Source of the DNA: G965216905 sp965216905
GTDB taxonomy: Bacteria > Actinomycetota > Acidimicrobiia > Spongiisociales > ZC4RG35
Length of the DNA: 64,000 nucleotides
NCBI GenBank assembly: GCA_965216905.1
Contig: OZ244213.1
Coordinates: 2,294,001 to 2,358,000 of the forward strand
Direction of reading: 5' to 3'
The position numbers were made by a program, and so were the translations under genes. Shown in pieces: positions 1 to 8,936 of this stretch (within the stretch, counting starts at the first letter, position 1; every line of letters starts with the position of its first letter). The notes under the pieces are model-generated. The model saw only the letters and a program-made list of their open reading frames with translations. It searched no databases and was not told the origin of the DNA.

Positions 1-61
1 TCGAAAGCAATGGGCCGGGCCGCTCCTCCGTGCGGGTCCGGAGCGAATCGGGAGGTGTTCC

Positions 62-2026
62 ATGCCGACACGGAGACAGTTTCTTCGCGCCGGCGCCGTG
101 AGCGGCGCCGCCGTCTATTTCAACCTGCTCGGTGGCTGGGGCTCGGCTCTGGCGGCGCCGGCGGCGGCCGGATTGTCGGATCCGGCCTTCCAGCCCAAGT
201 TCACCTACCGCGTTCCCAACGCACTCACCCCCGGTCGTCGGGGATTCGTCTACAAGAACAAGGGCCCCAAGTCGAAGTACACGATCGATATTCGGCCCGG
301 GGCGATGATGACCGGACTGCTCGGTCCTGGTGGGTCGCCGGTGTCGACGTCGTTCTTCGGATACGCGGACAAGGGCACACCCACCTGGCCCGGCATGACG
401 TTCGAAGTCGTGGCCGATTCGGGACCGGTCGAAGTGACGTGGCGCAACAAACTCGTCGACGACGTGACCGGAGCTCCGGTTCCTCATCTGCTGCCCGTGG
501 ACACCTCGCTGCACTGGGCCTACAGCCTGCACGGGTACGAGCAGTACACGATCGAGAACGATGGAGTACCGATCGTCACCCATCTGCACGGCGGGCACAC
601 CGACGACATCTACGACGGCAATCCTGAGTTCTTCTTCGGTCCCGACTACCGGGTCCGCGGCCCGCGATGGGTCGAGAAGCGGTATGTCTACCGCAACGAC
701 CAGCCGGCCGGAACGCTGTGGTACCACGACCATGCACTGGGGATCACCCGGCTCAACGTCTATGCCGGTCTGGCCGGGTTCTACATCGTTCGCGATGACG
801 AGGACACCGGTGCCGTCGACAATCCGCTGGGCCTACCGGCGTATCCGTACGAGATGGCACTCGCCGTTCAGGACCGGATGTTTCATGAAAACGGCGAGCT
901 GTTCTATCCGGCGTTCCCGGGCGACCCGTTCTACGACGACTTCATCACCGGCGAGGGAGCGGTGCTCCCACCGAACGTCTTCCCGGGGGGTGGACCCACG
1001 GCGCTCGCGGAGTTCTTCGGTGACCACATGGTGGTGAACGGGGTCATCTGGCCCCGCGAGCCGGTCGAGCCACGCCACTACCGACTGCGATTCCTCAACG
1101 GCACGGACAGTCGGTTCATGGGGCTCCGCTTCCGTGTCGTCGCGGCGGGAGCCACCGAGTTGGTCGGTGCGTCCGCTCCGGTTCCGTTCTGGGTGATCGG
1201 CAGCGACCAGGGTCTGGCCGCGGCGGCCGCCCAAGTCGATACGTTGCTCTTCGAGCCGGGAGCCAGATACGACGTCGTGTTCGATTTCTCCGCGGTCCCG
1301 GTCGGGAGTCGGGTGATCGTCGAGAACATCCTGGGCGATGCTCCGTACGGTGGGGATCTGCCCGAGCCAGGGGACCTCTTCCCCGACCGCCAGACCGACC
1401 GGGTGATGGCGTTCGACGTGGAGCTGCCGCTGGATCAATCCGTTCCCGACCATTTCGATCCGGCGGCGATCGGATCCTACGGAGGCAATCCACACCCGAG
1501 CGCGCGGACCCGCAAGGTGGCGCTGTTCGAAGGGATGGACGAGTTCGGTCGGCTGCAGCCGCTGCTCGGCGTGGCCGAACCGACCGTGGACTCGGCAGGA
1601 AGCTGGGCGGACGGAGCGATCGGCTGGCACGCTCCGACGACCGAGAATCCGGGATTGGGGGACACCGAGATCTGGGAGATCTACAACGCCACGGGCGACG
1701 CCCATCCGATCCATCTCCATCTGGTCAACTTCGAGGTGATGAACCGGGAGGGGTACTCCGCGGATGTGATCGAGCAGCCGGTGCTGCAGCACAACGGTGC
1801 CGTCGGGACGGGTTTCCGAATCGAGAACATCGTTCTGGACGGGAACGTCCGGGCACCGGAGCCGGCCGAGCGGGCGCCGAAGGACATGGTCACCGCCCTT
1901 CCCGAAGAGGTGACCAGGGTGAAGGCGACCTTCGACCTCCCGGGACGGTACGTCTGGCATTGTCACATCCTCTCGCACGAGGACCACGAGATGATGCGTG
2001 TGCTCCAGGTCGGTGGAACGGCTTGA
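62..2026 (+). CDS. Tat-exported multicopper oxidase (CotA/bilirubin-oxidase-like)
   Basis: A 654-residue multicopper oxidase expected to oxidise a phenolic, bilirubin-like or metal substrate outside the membrane while reducing O2 to water. The N-terminus has a twin-arginine signal (RRQFLRAG, residues 4-11) followed by a hydrophobic stretch ending in Ala-rich sequence near 36. Copper ligands are visible: HLHGGH at 174-179, YHDH at 221-224, HPIHLH near 548-553, and HCHILSHEDHEM at 633-644, with Cys634 as type 1 ligand and Met644 as probable axial ligand. The start is fixed by GGAGG at 51-55, six bases before ATG. A strong hairpin follows the stop. The physiological substrate cannot be read from the sequence. 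Confidence 0.93.
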   Translation: MPTRRQFLRAGAVSGAAVYFNLLGGWGSALAAPAAAGLSDPAFQPKFTYRVPNALTPGRRGFVYKNKGPKSKYTIDIRPGAMMTGLLGPGGSPVSTSFFGYADKGTPTWPGMTFEVVADSGPVEVTWRNKLVDDVTGAPVPHLLPVDTSLHWAYSLHGYEQYTIENDGVPIVTHLHGGHTDDIYDGNPEFFFGPDYRVRGPRWVEKRYVYRNDQPAGTLWYHDHALGITRLNVYAGLAGFYIVRDDEDTGAVDNPLGLPAYPYEMALAVQDRMFHENGELFYPAFPGDPFYDDFITGEGAVLPPNVFPGGGPTALAEFFGDHMVVNGVIWPREPVEPRHYRLRFLNGTDSRFMGLRFRVVAAGATELVGASAPVPFWVIGSDQGLAAAAAQVDTLLFEPGARYDVVFDFSAVPVGSRVIVENILGDAPYGGDLPEPGDLFPDRQTDRVMAFDVELPLDQSVPDHFDPAAIGSYGGNPHPSARTRKVALFEGMDEFGRLQPLLGVAEPTVDSAGSWADGAIGWHAPTTENPGLGDTEIWEIYNATGDAHPIHLHLVNFEVMNREGYSADVIEQPVLQHNGAVGTGFRIENIVLDGNVRAPEPAERAPKDMVTALPEEVTRVKATFDLPGRYVWHCHILSHEDHEMMRVLQVGGTA

Positions 2027-2037
2027 ACTCCCGGTGA

Positions 2038-2071
2038 GCGAGGAGGGAACGTCTCGGCGTTCCCTCCTCGC
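2038..2071 (+). terminator. Intrinsic-terminator-like hairpin after the multicopper oxidase
   Basis: A perfect 14-bp inverted repeat (2038-2051 with 2058-2071) around a 6-base loop lies 12 bases after the oxidase stop codon. It has no T-tract, which is common for terminators in GC-rich actinobacteria. Confidence 0.7.
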
Positions 2072-2142
2072 CGCATGGGCGGCGAAGCATCGACGACGCT
2101 CGGGGATCGCTCTACGCGGGTGATCGTGGTACCAATGACTTC

Positions 2143-3822
2143 GTGACCGACGATCGACTGCTCCGGACCCGATGGCTTGGTCGTCTCCCCTACTTGGAGG
2201 CGTGGGATTTGCAGCGCGCCATCCATGAAGGGAAGCGCCTCGGGCGGACCCGGGACGACTATCTCCTGTTGGTGGAGCACCCTCCGGTGTACACGGTGGG
2301 ACGCAATGGCGATGGATCCAACCTGCTGGTGGACCCGGCGGCGTTGCAGGCCGCCGGAGCCGAGATCCACCACGTCGACCGCGGGGGCGACGTCACCTTT
2401 CATGGTCCGGGCCAGCTCGTCGGCTATCCAATCCTGCGCATCGACGATGCCAAGCAGGTGGTCCCCTACGTTCGGAAGCTGGAGCAGGTCCTGATCGACG
2501 TTCTCTCCGACTTCGGGGTGAAGGGCTGGCGCGAAGATGGTTTGACCGGCGTGTGGACCGAGCGGGGAAAGGTGGCCGCGATCGGTGTGCGGGTTTCGCG
2601 CGGTATCACGATGCACGGCTTCGCGCTCAACCTGGACCCCGACATGGGCTGGTTCGAGAAGATGCACCCGTGTGGCATCAGTGATCGGCCGGTGACCTCG
2701 CTCACGGAACTGATTGGTGGTCGCATATCGCTCGAAGAGGCGGTCGCGGCCGTCATACCCCGGTTCTCGACGGTGTTCGGCTATCGCGAGGTCGAGGCTC
2801 AGCAGGGGGCCTTCACCCGGGGACAAGGAAGGGATCCGAGTTTCGAGGTGGATCGCTTGTTGGCGGAAGGGACGTTCTCGGCCAGTCGGCGGACCTCAGA
2901 TCCCGTGCTGGTCGACGGACGCCTCCCCGGGGAGCCGCCCCGGCCGGAATGGATGAAGGTGACTGCCAAGTTCGACGGCGACTACCTGGAGCTGAAGAAG
3001 CTCATGCGTGGCTTGGAGCTGAACACCGTGTGCGAAGAGGCGGGGTGTCCCAACATCTTCGAGTGCTGGGGCATGGGTACCGCCACGCTGATGATCCTGG
3101 GTGACAAGTGCACGCGGGCCTGCAGTTTCTGCAACGTCACAACCGGCAGGCCCACCGAGCTGGACATCTTCGAGCCGTTCCGGGCGGCCGACGCGATTGC
3201 GGCGATGAACCTCCAGCATGCCGTGATCACCTCGGTCAACCGGGACGATCTGGATGACGGTGGCGCCGAGATCTTCGCGGCGACGATTCGAGAGAGCCGC
3301 CGGCGGTCGCCCGACACCGACATCGAGGTCCTGATCCCAGACCTCAAGGGAGAGCAGGAGCCGCTGCAACGGCTGATGGCCGAGCGCCCCGATGTACTCA
3401 ACCACAACACCGAGACGGTGCTTCGGCTTCAGCGCGATATCCGAACGTCGGCCAACTACGGGCGGTCGCTGGCGCTGCTGGCGCGGGCCCGGTGGTTGTA
3501 CCCCGACGGGTTGACCAAGTCAGGACTCATCGTGGGCATGGGCGAGACGCGCCACGAGGTGCTGGGTGCGCTGGCCGACCTGCGGGCGGTGGGGGTGGAC
3601 ATCGTCACCATCGGCCAGTATCTCCGGCCGACGGCACGCCACCGACCGATTCACCGCTACGTGCACCCCGACGAATTCGAGGAGTATCGGCAGTTCGGCG
3701 ATCGCATCGGGATCCCGCACGTCGAAGCCGGCCCGCTCGTCAGATCGAGTTATCACGCCAAGGATGCGGTCGAGCGCACCCAACCCACCCCGGTCTCGAT
3801 CGGCGTCAAACCAACCGGCTGA
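2143..3822 (+). CDS. lipB/lipA: LipB-LipA fusion: octanoyltransferase plus lipoyl synthase
   Basis: One 559-residue open frame holds both steps of de novo lipoate synthesis. Residues about 1-215 are LipB (octanoyl transfer from acyl carrier protein): RGGDVTFHGPGQ at 80-91, candidate catalytic Lys143 (GKVAAIG) and Cys177 (HPCGISD). Residues about 260-559 are LipA (radical-SAM sulfur insertion): auxiliary-cluster cysteines 297, 302 and 308 (CEEAGCPNIFEC), radical-SAM CTRACSFC with Cys323, 327 and 330, and the C-terminal RSSYHA at 534-539 that supplies the serine ligand. A linker of about 45 residues joins them. GTG start; no clear ribosome binding site. The two genes are normally separate, although often adjacent; nothing suggests a sequencing join because both halves are full length. 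Confidence 0.95.
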   Translation: MTDDRLLRTRWLGRLPYLEAWDLQRAIHEGKRLGRTRDDYLLLVEHPPVYTVGRNGDGSNLLVDPAALQAAGAEIHHVDRGGDVTFHGPGQLVGYPILRIDDAKQVVPYVRKLEQVLIDVLSDFGVKGWREDGLTGVWTERGKVAAIGVRVSRGITMHGFALNLDPDMGWFEKMHPCGISDRPVTSLTELIGGRISLEEAVAAVIPRFSTVFGYREVEAQQGAFTRGQGRDPSFEVDRLLAEGTFSASRRTSDPVLVDGRLPGEPPRPEWMKVTAKFDGDYLELKKLMRGLELNTVCEEAGCPNIFECWGMGTATLMILGDKCTRACSFCNVTTGRPTELDIFEPFRAADAIAAMNLQHAVITSVNRDDLDDGGAEIFAATIRESRRRSPDTDIEVLIPDLKGEQEPLQRLMAERPDVLNHNTETVLRLQRDIRTSANYGRSLALLARARWLYPDGLTKSGLIVGMGETRHEVLGALADLRAVGVDIVTIGQYLRPTARHRPIHRYVHPDEFEEYRQFGDRIGIPHVEAGPLVRSSYHAKDAVERTQPTPVSIGVKPTG

Positions 3823-3851
3823 CCACTCCTCGCGGCCTCCAAGGCGTTCGT

Positions 3852-4547
3852 TCACCGGCCGGGGCTCAGCCGTCGGAGGTCGGTCAGGGCGAAGTAGAGG
3901 AAGATCAGCGGAGCGAATACGAAACCGCGTTGGTACAACCAAACCGCCGCCAGGACCGCCACGATCAGTCCGATCACGGCACCGTGGAACCGACCTCGGC
4001 CGGGGATGATCCGCTCGAGGAACTCTCCGAGTATGTGGGACCCGTCGAGCCCACCGATCGGGAGCAGGTTGATGGCCCCCCACACGACGCTGGTCCAGAT
4101 GAGCGCCGCGACGAAGAACACACCCCATTGCTCGAGTTCCACCCAGAGCCCGAGGGCCACGTCCCATGGCCTCGTGATCACCTCTTGGGGAATCGGCCCG
4201 AGCCAGCCGGATCGAACGGCGGCGTAGGCACCGGCGCCCAAGACGAATCCGGCGCCCGAACCGGCCAGGGACACCACCATCCGACGCCACCAATCCACCC
4301 GTTTGGCCGGGTCCGACCACACCGTGACCCCGCCCATGCCATACAGCATCACCTGCTGGACCCGGCCACCGGCCCACCGAGCGAGGAACGCATGGCCAAG
4401 TTCGTGGACGAGAATCGATACGACCACCGCCGCCATCCACAATCCCACCCCGATCGCACCGAAGCCCGCATCGAGTACGAAGAGGCCGAGGATCAGGAAA
4501 GTGGGATGGATCTCGACGGGAAAGCCGAAGAGCCGGAATCGAAGCAC
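3852..4547 (-). CDS. Site-2-protease-type zinc metalloprotease (M50)
   Basis: A 231-residue polytopic membrane protease. The zinc motif HELGH is at 48-52 inside a hydrophobic helix, and the second motif NLLPIGGLDG is at 160-169, with Asp168 the expected third ligand. No PDZ or CBS domain is present, so it belongs to the short M50 branch. GTG start. It is divergent from the M24 peptidase (50 bases between starts) and convergent with lipB-lipA. The substrate is unknown. Confidence 0.85.
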   Translation of the reverse strand: MLRFRLFGFPVEIHPTFLILGLFVLDAGFGAIGVGLWMAAVVVSILVHELGHAFLARWAGGRVQQVMLYGMGGVTVWSDPAKRVDWWRRMVVSLAGSGAGFVLGAGAYAAVRSGWLGPIPQEVITRPWDVALGLWVELEQWGVFFVAALIWTSVVWGAINLLPIGGLDGSHILGEFLERIIPGRGRFHGAVIGLIVAVLAAVWLYQRGFVFAPLIFLYFALTDLRRLSPGR

Positions 4548-4585
4548 GAAGACAGTATCGACGATTCGCGACCCGAAGCGGTCGA

Positions 4586-4591
4586 TAGCAT
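4586..4591 (+). promoter_or_regulatory. -10 element for leaderless M24 peptidase mRNA
   Basis: TAGCAT ends six bases before the ATG at 4598, and no ribosome binding site is present. This fits the TANNNT pattern of leaderless transcripts repeated across the window. Confidence 0.55.
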
Positions 4592-4597
4592 GCCTCC

Positions 4598-5692
4598 ATG
4601 CTGGAATTCGATTACTCAGCCCGAATCGAGCGAGCTCGACAACGGATGGATCAGCTCGGCGTCGATTGTCTCCTGCTCTCGGTCGGCTCCGACCTGCCGT
4701 ATCTCACCGGCTACGAGGCGATGCCGCTCGAGCGCCTGACGATGCTGGTCGTCCCTGTGGATGAGCAGCCGACGCTGATCGTTCCCCACCTCGAAGCACC
4801 ACGGGTTCGGACTGGACCGTTCGGCGTTCGCGCGTGGCACGAGACCGAGGACCCGGTGGCGCTCGTCGCCGGCATCGCCGGACGACCGACGGTCGCTGCG
4901 TTGGGCGACCAGACCTGGTCGCTCTTTCTGATGGAGTTGCTGAGCTACTTGACCTCGACGACGTTCGTGTCGGCGTCTTCGGTGGTCGGCCCCCTCCGGG
5001 CCGTGAAGGAGGAGTCGGAGGTGGCGGCGCTGCGCCGAGCGGCGCGCGCGGTCGATCGCGTGGCACGCCGGATCCCGGACGAGATCCGCTTCGAGGGGAC
5101 GACCGAGCACGATGTCGCTCGGAAGGTGACCGACATGACCATCGAAGAGGGACACGACGTGGCCCTCTTCTGGATCGTCGCCTCCGGCCCGAACGCGGCT
5201 TCGCCACATCACGAGCCGGGCCATCGCACGATTCAGCGCGGCGATTCGGTCGTGATCGACTTCGGTGGGAGGTGGGACGGGTACTGCTCGGATACCACCC
5301 GGACCTTCGTCGTGGGTGGACCGAGCGCGCAGCTCAGTGAGGTCCATGCCGTCGTCCATGCCGCCCAGGCGAAAGGGCGTGAGACCGCTCGCAGTGGCGT
5401 GACTGCTGCCTCGGTCGACGCCGCAGCTCGGCAGGTCATCGAAGAGGCCGGCTACGGGGAGTTCTTCTTCCACCGGCTGGGACATGGCATCGGTTTGGAT
5501 GGACACGAGCACCCATACTTGGTCGAAGGCAACTCCGCCGAACTCCGCCCGGGGCACGCCTTCTCCATCGAGCCGGGGATCTACATCGACGGCACCCTCG
5601 GCGTCCGCATCGAGGACATCGCGGTCATCGCCGAGGACGGATCCCTGGAAGTGCTCAACCAGTCGCCGCGTGACCTGATCGAAGTGTCCTGA
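4598..5692 (+). CDS. M24 family metallopeptidase (Xaa-Pro aminopeptidase/dipeptidase)
   Basis: A 364-residue cytoplasmic metallopeptidase that probably releases residues next to proline. It has a creatinase-type N-terminal domain (about 1-130) and a pita-bread catalytic domain (about 135-364). The five metal ligands are all visible: Asp221 (DFGG), Asp232 (SDTTR), His296 (GHGIG), Glu325 (SIEPG) and Glu339 (RIED). The length matches bacterial PepQ/YqhT-type enzymes. It ends six bases before the convergent VOC gene. Confidence 0.93.
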   Translation: MLEFDYSARIERARQRMDQLGVDCLLLSVGSDLPYLTGYEAMPLERLTMLVVPVDEQPTLIVPHLEAPRVRTGPFGVRAWHETEDPVALVAGIAGRPTVAALGDQTWSLFLMELLSYLTSTTFVSASSVVGPLRAVKEESEVAALRRAARAVDRVARRIPDEIRFEGTTEHDVARKVTDMTIEEGHDVALFWIVASGPNAASPHHEPGHRTIQRGDSVVIDFGGRWDGYCSDTTRTFVVGGPSAQLSEVHAVVHAAQAKGRETARSGVTAASVDAAARQVIEEAGYGEFFFHRLGHGIGLDGHEHPYLVEGNSAELRPGHAFSIEPGIYIDGTLGVRIEDIAVIAEDGSLEVLNQSPRDLIEVS

Positions 5693-5698
5693 TCGCCC

Positions 5699-6115
5699 TC
5701 ACGTCTGATGCATCCAGGGGGTGTAGGTGATGCCGATCAGGAGCCCATCGGGACTCAGGAGCCGGGCAGTCGTCTGACCCCACGGTTCGTCGGCGGCTGC
5801 TCTCAGGATGCGATGGCCCGCCTCGGTCAGCTCGTCGACGGCGGCGCCCACCTCTTCGGTGCTGCCCACATCCAGCTCCAGCCATGCTTGGGGAGAGGGG
5901 ACGCTCCCAGGCCACTCCGGTTCACCGAAGACCGACATGGCAGCCTGCTTCAGAGGCCAGAGCGCAAAGGCCTTGACACCGGGGAGCTCGTCCGTCCCGT
6001 GATAATCATTGGCGATCGCTTCCAGCGGCAGACCGAGTGCTCCTTCCCAGAATCGAAGCGATTCTTCGACGTCGGTGACGATGGGTCCGAATCCCGCGAC
6101 GAATTGGATATTCAC
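5699..6115 (-). CDS. VOC (glyoxalase/bleomycin-resistance fold) protein
   Basis: A 138-residue protein with the paired beta-alpha-beta-beta-beta layout of the vicinal-oxygen-chelate superfamily: an N-terminal FGPIVTDVEESLRFWEGALG half and a C-terminal half ending in SPDGLLIGITYTPW. It may be a lyase, dioxygenase or binding protein; the substrate cannot be predicted. The GTG start is preceded by GAGGAG seven bases upstream. It lies 25 bases downstream of the S-layer-like gene on the same strand and could be the last member of that unit. Confidence 0.8.
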   Translation of the reverse strand: MNIQFVAGFGPIVTDVEESLRFWEGALGLPLEAIANDYHGTDELPGVKAFALWPLKQAAMSVFGEPEWPGSVPSPQAWLELDVGSTEEVGAAVDELTEAGHRILRAAADEPWGQTTARLLSPDGLLIGITYTPWMHQT

Positions 6116-6140
6116 GCGCTGTCTCCTCGGTTGTCGGTTG

Positions 6141-7124
6141 TCAGTTTGCGACGATCGTCAACACGGTCCGTCGCTCCATCACGCCGTCCCACAGCCACCG
6201 CCCGTCGATCGTGATCGAGCCTGCCGCCGGGACGGTCAACTCCGTCGTCCATCGCCGCCCGTCGTTCCCGGTCGCAGTGACGAGATCGACGGTCTTGGAA
6301 GAACCGTTCACGAGGAGCCGGAATGCCGCGCTCTCGAGCTCGGTGCGTTCCTCGCTCGTCAGTGGAGTCGCGTGATCCCAACCCTCTTCGAGCCGGAGGC
6401 GTCTGCCGCCGGGAGACGTGATCGTCGCACGACAGACGAGCCCATCCTTGGTGCAGTCGTACCCGTTGATCAGGTCGAGAGTCGGGAGACGTGGGGACAA
6501 ATCGAGCGCCCGCGTCAGGAACGTGGCCATCTCGGCGCGGACGATCGCCCGATCCGGGCAGAAACGGTCGTTGGCGGGTGGGTTGCAGCCTCTGGTGATT
6601 CCGGCCGCAGCCAGCAGCTCGATGTCGCGCTCGAAGACCGAGCCGTCGTCGTCGACGAAGGCCGTACTCGTCACGCCACCCAGACCGAGCGCCCGCACCA
6701 GGAAAGCCGCCATCTCGCCGCGAGTGACGGGTGAATCCGGGCAGAAGCGATCGTTCGTGGGCGGGTTGCAGCCCTTGGTGATCCCGGCAGCGGCGAGCCA
6801 CTCGATGTCGGTGATGAAGATCGAATCGCCGAGATCGGTGAATGCGATGCCGGTGCCGGTCGCCGCCCGGCCGGCAAAGCTCCGGTGGAGGAAGGCGGCC
6901 ATCTGGCCGCGGGTGACGGGCGAGTCCGGGCAGAAGCGATCGTTGGCGGGCGGGTTGCAGCCTTTGGTGATTCCCGTGTCGGCAATCGCTTCGATCGCCG
7001 ATTCGTGGATCGAACGATCGTCGTCGCTGAACCGTCCCGATGCACCGTTGGCCAGCGCCGGTACACCCGACCATGCCAGGGTCAGTGACATCGTGGTGAC
7101 GAGAAGCCAGAGTTGGCGCTTCAT
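6141..7124 (-). CDS. Secreted protein with three cysteine-type S-layer-homology-like repeats
   Basis: A 327-residue exported protein. Signal peptide at about 1-25 (MKRQLWLL through LPALANG). Three tandem repeats of about 52 residues span about 28-200; each contains a FxDDDxSxxExxIxxLAxxGITKGC opening and a CPxxxVTRGxMAAFLxRAL ending. A C-terminal domain of about 115 residues is unlike the repeats and unrecognised. The ATG at 7124 overlaps the stop of the upstream gene (ATGA), so it is translationally coupled to the MauA-like unit. The repeats resemble SLH domains that bind cell-wall polymer, so surface anchoring is inferred. Confidence 0.85.
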   Translation of the reverse strand: MKRQLWLLVTTMSLTLAWSGVPALANGASGRFSDDDRSIHESAIEAIADTGITKGCNPPANDRFCPDSPVTRGQMAAFLHRSFAGRAATGTGIAFTDLGDSIFITDIEWLAAAGITKGCNPPTNDRFCPDSPVTRGEMAAFLVRALGLGGVTSTAFVDDDGSVFERDIELLAAAGITRGCNPPANDRFCPDRAIVRAEMATFLTRALDLSPRLPTLDLINGYDCTKDGLVCRATITSPGGRRLRLEEGWDHATPLTSEERTELESAAFRLLVNGSSKTVDLVTATGNDGRRWTTELTVPAAGSITIDGRWLWDGVMERRTVLTIVAN

Positions 7125-7582
7125 GCGGTGATCTCCAACCCGCCGATGATCTGGTTGATCTCGGGCAGCAGGTCTCGTCGATCGATGTGAGAGCCCATCA
7201 CGACGTACAGACAGAAGGCCCGCCCGGACTCGTGGAAGAAGCGTTGAACGCCCGACATTCCCGGCCGGCCCCATTGGAGTGCGCTCGGGTCGAAGTCGGT
7301 TGCCTCGAGCCGGGATGGCCTCCCTTCGACCGAGAACAAGGCAGTCGTTGTGCTCTCACGCTGAAACTCGAGCAGCACGATGAGCGCGTCTCCGGCTTCC
7401 ATGACGTCGACGGCTCCACTTCCGTAGTCGCCCCGCCTGGGGGGTAGTGGGAAGTTGGCGATATGAAGGACGTTCGGACGGATGGATCCATCGGCGACCG
7501 TCTGCAGCCCACCCTCCGACGCCTGGCCCTCCCACCCCGACGGCAGGTCGGCGCCGATGCCTGCGCTCGTTATGCGGGCCAT
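7121..7582 (-). CDS. Unknown 153-residue protein, coupled to the MauA-like unit
   Basis: No family recognised. No signal peptide and no membrane segment are visible. The sequence is a mixed alpha/beta composition with GLQTVADG and FFHESGRAFCLYVVMG stretches. The start ATG at 7582 overlaps the end of the upstream membrane-protein gene by 13 bases, and the stop overlaps the next ATG (ATGA). Neighbours suggest an accessory role to the exported MauA-like or S-layer-like products, but this is guilt by association only. Confidence 0.7.
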   Translation of the reverse strand: MARITSAGIGADLPSGWEGQASEGGLQTVADGSIRPNVLHIANFPLPPRRGDYGSGAVDVMEAGDALIVLLEFQRESTTTALFSVEGRPSRLEATDFDPSALQWGRPGMSGVQRFFHESGRAFCLYVVMGSHIDRRDLLPEINQIIGGLEITA

Positions 7583-8142
7583 GCGACCACCCCGGCCGTG
7601 AAGGTGAGAAGGACTGCGGTGGCGACTCGGGCGGGAGCGGCCAGCCTGGCCATCCTCCGACCGTGGCGCATGAGGTCTGCGGGCTGCCGCACCGCCGCCG
7701 TCGTCCAGATCGGCACAGCCCTCCCGATGCCGAAGCCGGCACCGATGAGGCCACCCAGCACTGGGCTGGAGGTCAGCACCATGGCTCCGGCGATCGCCCA
7801 GGTACCCCAGGTCACGACGAAGGTCGAGAAACCCACCCCCAGCTGGAAACCGAACCCGAGACCGTAGACCCAATCCCGGTACCGGCCGATCCACGTCTCG
7901 TTCACTTGTCGGGCCGGGCCGGGGACCGGGATCCGGCCGAGGTCGGCGAGTCCCGCCAGCGCCAGGACGATGGCGATGGCGCCCCATTGCGGACCGGATC
8001 GGATCAGCACGAGCCCGAGACTCCCCAGGAGTACCCCGAGCAGCGTGCCACCGGCTATCGATCCGGTGCTGAAGGCCACCGCCGACCGGCTCCATCGGCT
8101 CCCGCGCATCCGCTCACCGAGCGGATTGATGCTGGTCAGCAT
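7570..8142 (-). CDS. Hydrophobic membrane protein of unknown function
   Basis: A 190-residue protein with about five predicted membrane segments (for example GTLLGVLLGSLGLVLIRSG, WAIAGAMVLTSSPVLGGLIG and the C-terminal AVLLTFTAGVVAWPA). The ATG at 8142 has a clear ribosome binding site (GGAGAG) that overlaps the stop codon of the small open frame upstream. I do not recognise the family. Its position between the MauD-like and S-layer-like genes suggests a role at the membrane in the same process. Confidence 0.72.
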   Translation of the reverse strand: MLTSINPLGERMRGSRWSRSAVAFSTGSIAGGTLLGVLLGSLGLVLIRSGPQWGAIAIVLALAGLADLGRIPVPGPARQVNETWIGRYRDWVYGLGFGFQLGVGFSTFVVTWGTWAIAGAMVLTSSPVLGGLIGAGFGIGRAVPIWTTAAVRQPADLMRHGRRMARLAAPARVATAVLLTFTAGVVAWPA

Positions 8143-8151
8143 CGACTCTCC

Positions 8152-8223
8152 TCATGGCGACCAGGACGAGCGCAGTCCGATGACACCGGCGACGGCCACG
8201 AGCATTGAGATCAAGGGGATCAT
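8152..8223 (-). CDS. Possible 23-residue single-pass membrane peptide
   Basis: A very short frame: MIPLISMLVAVAGVIGLR, then five polar or small residues. It starts with an ATG that overlaps the stop codon of the MauD-like gene (ATGA at 8220-8223) and ends where the ribosome binding site of the next gene lies. The hydrophobic core, the exact coupling and the lack of other content in this gap argue for a real micro-protein. It could also be a chance read-through that only couples translation. Confidence 0.4.
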   Translation of the reverse strand: MIPLISMLVAVAGVIGLRSSWSP

Positions 8224-8936
8224 GGTCCATCCGTCGGTCGGCGATAGAGCGCCGGATCGCCCGGCTCGATGCCTGCCTGGCGCAGCTCCGTTTCGGAGTC
8301 TTCGAGGCGTTCGACGGTCGAGCGTCGGGTACCGGGTGGGGGTTGGTCACCGAGGGAGCGCGAGACGAGGGAGGTGACCTGATCCCAGGTTCCCGCGGTG
8401 CCATCGCCGATGACCCGCCCGGTCCGTCCATCGACCAAGGCGAAGTATGGGGTGTACGGCACGGCGAAGGCCTTCCAGGCATCTGATGACATCACGGTTG
8501 TGGCGTTCGGGGGCGCCAGATCTGCCACCGCCGAGACCGACTCGTCATCGGGAGACTTGGCGACCACCACCACTCGATCGATCGGAAGGTCATCGGCCGG
8601 TGAGCCCTCCGCGAGGCGTTGCCAGATGCCATGACAACTCCTGCATCCCGACGAGAGGAATGCCAACAGCGTGTGTCCGCGGCTACCGCGCAGCGCAATG
8701 CTCGTCTGAGCGCCCGCCGGAGTGACACCGGCGATGTGGTCGGGTGCATCGCCGATCGGTGTCGATGAGGCCGGCGGTCCGTGTCGGCTGGTGCCCAATT
8801 CGATGGGCGTTTGCGTCTCGCCCGCACCCAGCTGATGCAACCGGCGGAGAATCTCGGCGTGGCTGCGCAGGAGGCCGCCCACGAGGACGACCAAGCCGAC
8901 GATCACGACGGCCTCGATGACGACCACCGCGGTCAT
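8220..8936 (-). CDS. MauD-like membrane-anchored thioredoxin-fold protein
   Basis: A 238-residue protein with an N-terminal membrane anchor (VIEAVVIVGLVVLVGGLL, about 6-23), a linker, and a thioredoxin-like domain with the redox motif CRSC at 98-101 and a cis-Pro loop (VPYTPYFALVD). MauD is the disulfide-handling protein needed for the many disulfides of the methylamine dehydrogenase light chain. The ATG at 8936 overlaps the stop of the MauA-like gene (ATGA), so partner function in folding that cysteine-rich protein is a strong inference. It could alternatively be a generic TlpA/ResA-type oxidoreductase. Confidence 0.8.
   Translation of the reverse strand: MTAVVVIEAVVIVGLVVLVGGLLRSHAEILRRLHQLGAGETQTPIELGTSRHGPPASSTPIGDAPDHIAGVTPAGAQTSIALRGSRGHTLLAFLSSGCRSCHGIWQRLAEGSPADDLPIDRVVVVAKSPDDESVSAVADLAPPNATTVMSSDAWKAFAVPYTPYFALVDGRTGRVIGDGTAGTWDQVTSLVSRSLGDQPPPGTRRSTVERLEDSETELRQAGIEPGDPALYRRPTDGP

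Noticed and set aside
833..1987. Long minus-strand frame opposite the multicopper oxidase
   Set aside because: Arg/His/Asp-rich shadow of a GC-rich gene; the plus strand holds all copper motifs.
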